Below are positions 58,300 through 64,000 of a DNA stretch of 64,000 bases, one piece after another. The notes under the pieces were generated by a model. That model ran no database searches. It worked only from the letters and a program-made list of their open reading frames with translations, and was not told where the DNA came from. Source of the stretch: Gautieria morchelliformis (Eukaryota > Basidiomycota > Agaricomycetes > Gomphales > Gomphaceae). The translations under genes were made by a program, and so were the position numbers. Position 1 is the first letter of the stretch; every line of letters starts with the position of its first letter. The stretch spans positions 38,213 to 102,212 of the forward strand of contig WHVA01000420.1 of NCBI GenBank assembly GCA_015179125.1. Reading direction: 5' to 3'.

Positions 58300-59523
58300 A
58301 TGAGTGCCCCAGTAGATTTCTCTAAGATGTCCAGCGCGGAGATGAAACAGCACTTCGCTGATATGCTCGCGCAAAAGGAAATGGCCGAGAAACGCGAGGC
58401 TGAGGAAGCTGCGCGGAAAGAGAAAGAACGTCGGGAGAAGGAGCGGAAGGAGCAGGAGAGGAAAGAGCGCGAACGCCGCGAGGAGGAGCGCGTTCGTGAA
58501 GAAAAACGGAAACGGAACGCGGCACGGAAGGCTGCTACGGACAGGCTGCTGCAGAGAAAGCGGCTGCGGAGAAAGCGGAAAGGGATCAGGTGAGTCGGAA
58601 ATGTCCGGCGGAAATGATTTTGAAATTAACTAGAGTTCTTCCAGAATCATGTTCAGGATGAGTCAGAGTCAGACTCGGAAGGTTCGGCGGAAAGTACACC
58701 GACTCCGGAAGGAAAAGGGAAGCAAAAGGAGATTGCGACCCCGGTGAACCTTGTGGCGGAACGGAAAACTCGAGCGGACGTATTCCAGAAGGCTCGAAAG
58801 GAGAAGTTGAATCGGATGTTAGAACTCCGTGAACTGGGGCCGGAAAATCCCGCGACTAAGAAGCGGAAAACTCGGGACGGTGATGAGGAGAAGGCCCCTT
58901 GTGACCCATGCGAGTCTAAGGGGGTGGATTGCACGTGGTCGAGCAATCCACGGGAAACGTCGTGCGACCAGTGCCGTGACAGGAAAAGGCGCTGCGTCGT
59001 GGACGGGTGCGCTTCGAGGCTGGAGCGAAAGAAACAGAAGGTTGAGGAGTCAAATCCGAAGGCGGAGCCGGGACCGAGCGGAGGGAGGGCCGAGGAATCC
59101 TTTCCGATGACCGGAAAGTCGGCACAGGCGGTGTTGAACCGGTTCACCATGGCTTCTCCACTCCTCGACATCGCCGGGTCGCTGAGGGCCATGCGGGAAC
59201 AGCAACGCGAAATCCGGGATATCATGATCGATATGGCCGAGGTTCAACAGCATCAGGTTCTGTCGATTCAGAACCAGATGACTGTCATGTCCACAGTGCT
59301 ACAGCAGTTGACGCGGGAAATGAGGTGGCGGAATGATTTGGTCCGGGACCGAATGGATGCGCGGCTGCGGGAGCAGGGAGTTGGGGCGGAAGCGGGTTCG
59401 AGCGGTGGGGCGGAAACGAGGGAGAGGGTGGAAATGGAGTTGGTGAGTGTCGAGGTAGGGGAGGCGGAAAAAGAGCCGGAAGCGGAAAAGGAGGTCGAGG
59501 CGGAGACAATGGGGAAGGAGTAG
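58300..59523 (+). CDS. Antisense zinc-cluster-like coiled-coil gene of gypsy II
   Basis: It starts MSAPVDFSKMSSAEMKQHFA. A long charged helix rich in K, E and R follows (58380-58560), then a GT-AG intron (58590-58644, 55 bp). Exon 2 opens with an acidic linker (DESESDSEGSAES) and continues LVAERKTRADVFQKARKEKL. A cysteine block follows: PCDPCESKGVDCTWSS and SCDQCRDRKRRCVVDGC (58898-59010), spaced like a Zn2Cys6-type cluster. Next come a helical region (IAGSLRAMREQQREIRDIMI) and an acidic E/A-rich tail, with a stop at 59521-59523. The exons join in frame only if one base is missing near 58540-58560. It sits between integrase and LTR and is transcribed toward pol's end. A role as a DNA- or chromatin-binding accessory protein is inference. 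Confidence 0.65.
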
Positions 59524-59652
59524 GGGTGTCAAGGACTTGTAGATAATTTCTTGAAGTGTCGGAAAATAGAGTAACGGAAAATTAATCGGATTTTGACAAA
59601 TGACTTGAGGACTGTAAGAATCAATGGGCGTCGGAAATGAGGTCGGAAATGA

Positions 59653-61100
59653 CTAGGGCGTGGAAATGGGGCCAGGCTTGTCAGGATATGACTTGTGGAA
59701 ATCAGAGACGAGGTCAGAGGCGTGGTCAAGTTCCGTGGCGGAAATCCACGAAGTCTCTTCGTCAGTGTTTTCATAGCCTGCCCACTTGACTAGGTACTGG
59801 AGTTGGCAGCGGTATCTTCTGTCGAGCTTGGAGTTGAGAATTTCCGAAATCTCATATTCCGGTTCTCCGTCGATGACGACTGGCGGAGGCGGAGGTTGTT
59901 CTCGATTCGGAATTGTATTCGGAACTGCGGGTTCAAGCATGGAGACATGGAATACCGGATGTACTGCGCGCATATTGTCAGGAAGTCTGAGGGTGAAAGA
60001 ACGACTGCCGGCCTTAGCGATGATCTCGTAAGGACCGAGGTATTTCTCAGAGAGTTTCTTCGAGGGGCGAGTGGTGCGGAAGTTTTCCGCTTTGACAAAG
60101 GCTTTGTCGCCTATCTCGAATGCCGGTTGCGGAAGGCGTTTCCGATCGGCGGAAGTTTGGTATCTCTTCTGGGCAGCGGTAATGTTCTCTCGGAGGTGCT
60201 GGTGAAGGTCGTCAAGTTCCACAACGAAATCTCGGGCTCTTGCAGAGGCGAGGTCGCGTTCGGGGTGGATGGCGAGATTCGGGTGGTAGCCCTTGTTGGC
60301 GTAAAAGGGTGAAATTCCGGTGGTGGCGGAAGGCGCATTGTTGTAGGCGAATTCCGCGAGTGGAAGAAGGTCGGACCAATTGCTATGTTGGTAGTTGCAA
60401 TAGACGCGGAGATACTGCTCAAGGGTCTGATTAGTACGTTCCGTTTGTCCGTCTCCTTCGGGATGATAACCGGAAGTGAAGTGGAGCTTCATGTCGAGAG
60501 CCTTTCCGAGGGTGCGGAAAAAGGATGACACGAATTCGGATCCACGGTCGGAAGTGACATGGGAAGGTATTCCGTGCTTGGAAAAGACGTGGAGCACAAA
60601 GAGCTGTGCGAGCAGGGCGGAAGTGATGGTGTCATAGGTTGGAATAAAGATGGACTGCTTTGTGAGGCGGTCAACGATCACTAGAATGGTATCATAGCCG
60701 GATGACTTAGGAAGTTTCTCAATGAAATCCATGGATATCGAATTCCACGGTTGTTCCGGGATCGGAAGTTGCTTCAGGAGGCCGTAGGGTTTGTGACGTT
60801 GAGGCTTGGCTCGCATACAGGTGGTGCATGACTTGCAGTAGTCTTGGACCATCGTGCGGAGGAGAGGCCAAGTATAGGTACGTCGGATTATGTCGAGGGT
60901 TTGTTCTGGCCTTGGTGTCCTGAGAGCTGATGATCGTGGCTTTGCTGAAGCACGCGAAGTCGTAGATCGTTGGTGTCCGGAACGTAAATCCGGGACTTGT
61001 ACCGGAGAAATCCGTCGGAATCGAGGGACCATCCAGGACTGGTGGGGTCATCGAGGTGGGCTGCGGAGGTGGGGTCGGAACGGAGTGCGGATCGGATGTC
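59653..61100 (-). CDS. pol: Gypsy II integrase with chromodomain
   Basis: The frame is open for 459 codons from 61032 to 59653. The zinc-binding end has YCKSCTTCMRAKPQRHKPYG. The catalytic core shows SISMDFIEKL (Asp 1), VTSDRGSEFVSSFFRTLGK (Asp 2) and YHPEGDGQTERTNQTLEQYL with the Glu region. GPYEIIAKAG and HPVFHVSMLEPA follow. The chromodomain is complete: EYEISEILNSK, LQYLVKWAGYEN, DEETSWISATELDHASDLVS, ending KPGPISTP and a stop 130 bp from the antisense gene's stop. The upstream HH part lies in another frame near 61100-60990, so one frameshift separates it from RNase H. The core itself looks intact. Confidence 0.92.
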
Positions 61101-62739
61101 GGAATGGAGAGACTCGGTGTCCATAATAATTGAGGCGCGGAGTAGCGGGAACTGCAATGCTGTGGCACGCAGGGACGATGCCAGTTGCTCAGTGGAGAAT
61201 ACTGGGCGGAAATTGTGCGATTAACGCTGGCATAGTCGCTACTTCCCTCTTTTGGGTAGACGTCCCAACGTCTAGTGAGCGCGTCGGGTTTTGCTCCGAG
61301 CTTTCCGGGGCGGAAACGGATTACCATGTTGAACTGTGAGAGATATTCAGACCAGCGGACTTGACGGCGAGTCAAAATCTTAGTGGTTGCAAAATACTCA
61401 AGGTTCTTATGATCCGTTACAACGTCGATCGGATAAGTTGGACCTTCGAGGTAGTGTCTCCAGATTTTGAAGGCTTCGAAAATCGCAAGTAGTTCCTTAT
61501 CGTGGACGTCGTAGTTGAGTTCCGGGGCGGAAAAGGTGCGGGAATGAAAGGCGATCGGATGAATTTCTCCGTCGTCGGGTGAAATGATGGAAAGAATGGC
61601 GGCTAGCGCGTAGTCAGAAGCGTCGGTTTCGAGTACAAGTTGGGCATCAGGAATCCAGAAACCGAGTATGGGAGCCGTGGTGAAGGCCGATTTGAGAGCT
61701 TCAAATGCGGAACGGCATTCCGGAGTGAAATTCCATGGGGCACCCTTCCTGGTGAGACGCGTGAGCGGAACAGTAATGTCGGAAAAATTATAAATGAAAC
61801 GCCGGTAAAAATTGGCGAAGCCAAGGAAAGACTGCACATCCTTAACACGTCGGGGTTCCGGCCATTCTTGAATTGCCTTGACCTTGTCCTCTGCCATGGT
61901 AAGACCTGTTGGAGAGAGGATGTAGCCGAGGTATTCGACCGTGTCGCGATGCCATTCGCATTTCTCTGCTTTTGCATAGAGATGATGTTTGCGTAGACGG
62001 CGGAGTACTTCGCGGACATGTTCCGATGTTTTTCCGGTGTGTCGGAATAGATGAGGATGTCGTCAATGTAGACTAGGACGCATACGTTGAGGAGGTCGGA
62101 AAATACGTCGTTCATGAATCGCTGAAAAGCGGCGGGAGCATTGGTTAGACCAAAAGGCATGACAGTCCACTCAAAGCACCGTAGCGGGTGCGGAAGGTGG
62201 TTTTCCACTCGTCACCTTCCCGGATGCGGACAAGGTGATAAGCGTGCCGTAGGTCAATTTTGGTGTAGATCTTCGCCCTGCGGGGAGTGTCGAGTAATCG
62301 GAAATGCGCGGAAGCGGATATTTGTCCTTTTTAGTGAGGGCATTGAGTCCGCGGAAATCGACGCAGAGGCGGAGAGATCCATCCTTCTTCTTGACGAAGA
62401 GGACCGGAGCGCCGTGCGGAGACAGCGAAGGGCGGATAAAGCCCATGTTGAGATGTTCATCGACGAACTCTCGGAGAGTTAGGAGTTCACTTTGCGAAAG
62501 GGAGTAGATCGGTCCAAGGGCGGAGATGCTCCTTCTTCCAAATCTATTTTCAAGTCGTAAGGTCGATGTTCAGCAGGTTTGTCGGCTTTGGCCTTATTGA
62601 ACACGTCCGGGAAGTCACGATATTCTTCCGGAACTGAGCTCATGTCGACCGGAGCGGAAGTCGAGGCGGAACGAGCCTTGACTGAAGCCGAATCGGAGAG
62701 GTGAAGCTGGAAAACGGTCGTATCATCTTGCCGTTGCAA
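61101..62739 (-). pseudogene. pol: Gypsy II reverse transcriptase and RNase H
   Basis: From right to left: [14 protein letters not shown] (about 62560), then [20 protein letters not shown] and [20 protein letters not shown] in another frame. [20 protein letters not shown] and the catalytic [11 protein letters not shown] (about 62080-62045) follow. After a further shift come [20 protein letters not shown], the RNase [18 protein letters not shown] (about 61640-61590) and AIFEAFKIWRHYLEGPTYPI, then RWSEYLSQFNMVIRFRPGKL. Frame changes near 62470, 62220, 61960 and 61160 break the frame. The catalytic Asp pair is preserved. The lesions are few, consistent with a fairly recent copy; sequencing error is not excluded. 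Confidence 0.88.
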
Positions 62740-63230
62740 TACGCGGAAAGCGGTGGCGGAAACGAGCGCAATTCGAGGGCTTCGAGGGGCGGAGGTGCTA
62801 AAGCGGGACCGGAGTGCGGAACTGAATCCACGAGCGGAGTTGCAGAAGAGGCCTGAGCCATCTTTGCGGACGACGTCGGAATAGACGGAAGTTGATCCGG
62901 GGTACGGAACTGTATTTGACCCAATGCCCAGTTAATCGACGGATTATATCGGGTGAGCCAATTGTGTCCTAGTACAACGGAGCAGCTAGCATCTAGCGGA
63001 GTAACGTAAAACGTAACTTCATGGTTGTCCCCAGTAGCGAAACGGATAGACAGATCCACAACTTGGGAAATTCCGTGTTGGAAGACCCGTCGAAAAGGCG
63101 GAGCGGAATAGTCGGAATGTTGCGGGTCGGAAGTTTATGTTTCAAAACAAGTCGGAATCGAGGAAACAATGAGTCGAACCGGAGTCGACCAATGCTGTAA
63201 ACGGGGGTGCGGAAATGGTGTCGGAAGTGA
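62640..63230 (-). pseudogene. pol: Gypsy II aspartic protease region
   Basis: The catalytic motif VDSGSTHCFLDSDL is readable at about 63190-63150. One frame change follows, then IPLRLFDGSSNTEF. In the frame from 63059 there is CSVVLGHNWLTRYNPSINW, nearly the same as in gypsy I, and a Pro/Ser-rich linker to RT. The active site is the normal D-S-G-S, in contrast to D-C-G-S in gypsy I. Confidence 0.78.
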
Positions 63231-63316
63231 GCGGAACAGAGAGAGAGTCGGAGGACGAAAGAGCGGATGCGTTGAGTTTAACCTCGTTTGTCGCACGAAT
63301 GGGGTCAACACAGCCC

Positions 63317-64000
63317 TCAGCTCGTGCGGAGGCCGGAGGACTGCTGACTATTTTTTTGAATCCGCAGCGGGAACCGCTTCGGATTTCTCTTCCGTCTTTG
63401 CTGCGCGGCCTTGGCCTTAGCAGCGGAGGCGGAAGCGCGAGTGCAGTCGCGAGCGACGTGACCTCCTTTGCCGCAGAAGAGGCAAAGGTTGTTGTCCATG
63501 CGACGCTGGCGTTCTACAGGGGTTAGTTTTCCGTCTTTCCCAAGTTTGTCGGAAAGATCCGGGGTGCTCTTCCGGGCATTGGTGTTAGAACCAGAGGCCT
63601 GGTTGTTCCGAGGGGTGGAGTTGTTGTTCCGGTTGCCGGAGTTGGATCCGGAACTGTTGTTGTTGTTGTTTCCGGAGTTGGTGTTTCCGGAATTGGTCTC
63701 TTCTTGTCTTTATCAGACTTCTTGTCGGAAGACTTGTCGTTCTTGCTCTGGGCGGAGTTTCACGAGCAATCTCGGAGTGTCTTTCCCAGTAGCGCGAATC
63801 GATGGATTGGGCGAGGTTGCGGAGGTCGGTAAGGGTGGCGGGTTTTCCGACGCGGGCAATTTCATCCTTGATGCGGGATGGCAAGCCCATGTAAAACTGG
63901 CGTCGGAGTGCGGCTTCTCCCCATTGGACTCGAGGAGCGAGCTGCTGAAACGTGACGATATATTTAGCTATCTTATGAGTGTCTTTCATGCGAAGCTTAT
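63317..64000 (-). pseudogene. gag: Gypsy II gag, incomplete at the window edge
   Basis: The capsid C-part reads KIAKYIVTFQQLAPRVQWGE, RRQFYMGLPSRIKDEI and LTDLRNLAQSIDSRYWERH (63989-63790). It is followed by an Asn/Ser/Gln-type low-complexity linker in shifted frames (63720-63600). The nucleocapsid knuckle CLFCGKGGHVARDC lies at about 63485-63443, followed by an Ala/Lys-rich helix. The N-terminal part lies beyond 64000. IDSRYWERH and the knuckle match gypsy I gag (CDSRYWERK; CLLCGTKGHIVKDC), so both elements belong to the same broad lineage. Confidence 0.82.

Larger units (their letters stand above)
57496..64000 (-). mobile_element. Gypsy II: Ty3 chromovirus-type retrotransposon, partial
   Basis: On the minus strand: gag (from the right edge), protease, RT-RNase H, integrase with chromodomain, then an antisense (plus-strand) gene, polypurine tract and 3' LTR at 57496-58177. 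The 5' LTR lies outside the window. It is inserted in H6 after TGGAA. The order matches gypsy I, but the sequence is less decayed and rich in CpG. Confidence 0.92.

Overview
The window looks like a repeat-rich, heterochromatin-like stretch of a basidiomycete (probably Agaricomycete) nuclear genome. The reasons are chromodomain Ty3 elements, a Ty1/copia element, a fungal-type LINE with a C-terminal RNase H, Rep/Pif1 Helitrons, and one host-like gene with 50-59 bp GT-AG introns. I see no rRNA, tRNA, CRISPR array or bacterial-style operon. Nearly every base belongs to a nested transposable element, and most coding copies are broken. Layout, left to right: (1) 1-3050, minus strand, a decayed Helitron helicase of a lineage different from the later ones. 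(2) 3138-5490, plus strand, an unrecognised spliced host-like gene split by a solo LTR (family A, TSD ACAAC). (3) 6338-22333, minus strand, a LINE (ORF1 plus EN-RT-RNase H ORF2). It was later invaded by a complete Ty3 element, gypsy I (6369-14681, TSD GGATC), and by a second family A solo LTR (17031-18008, TSD ACATC). Gypsy I itself holds a solo LTR of its own family, which in turn holds a short solo LTR. (4) 23185-30630, a third family A LTR, split by a full Ty1/copia element (23575-30603) that contains two further insertions. (5) 30631-57495, a head-to-tail array of six Helitrons, all on the minus strand. H1, H3 and H6 carry Rep-helicase genes; H2, H4 and H5 are non-autonomous and carry minisatellites, LTR pieces and MITEs. 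(6) 57496-64000, minus strand, a second Ty3 element (gypsy II) that truncates H6 and runs off the right edge. How the parts act together: each Ty3 element encodes gag, protease, RT-RNase H and integrase with a chromodomain. Both also carry a gene on the opposite strand, between pol and the 3' LTR. It encodes a Cys-rich (zinc-cluster-like) coiled-coil protein, and this conserved antisense gene is the best candidate for an under-described system here. The Helitron array shows 3' ends (hairpin plus CTAG) joined directly to the 5' end of the next copy. It also holds two copies of a composite with two 3' ends, as expected if rolling-circle transfer read past the first terminator. Copies of the same LTR differ mainly at CpG sites, which suggests cytosine methylation and deamination. 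Coordinates come from reading the sequence by eye; element ends backed by target-site duplications (TSDs) are the firmest.
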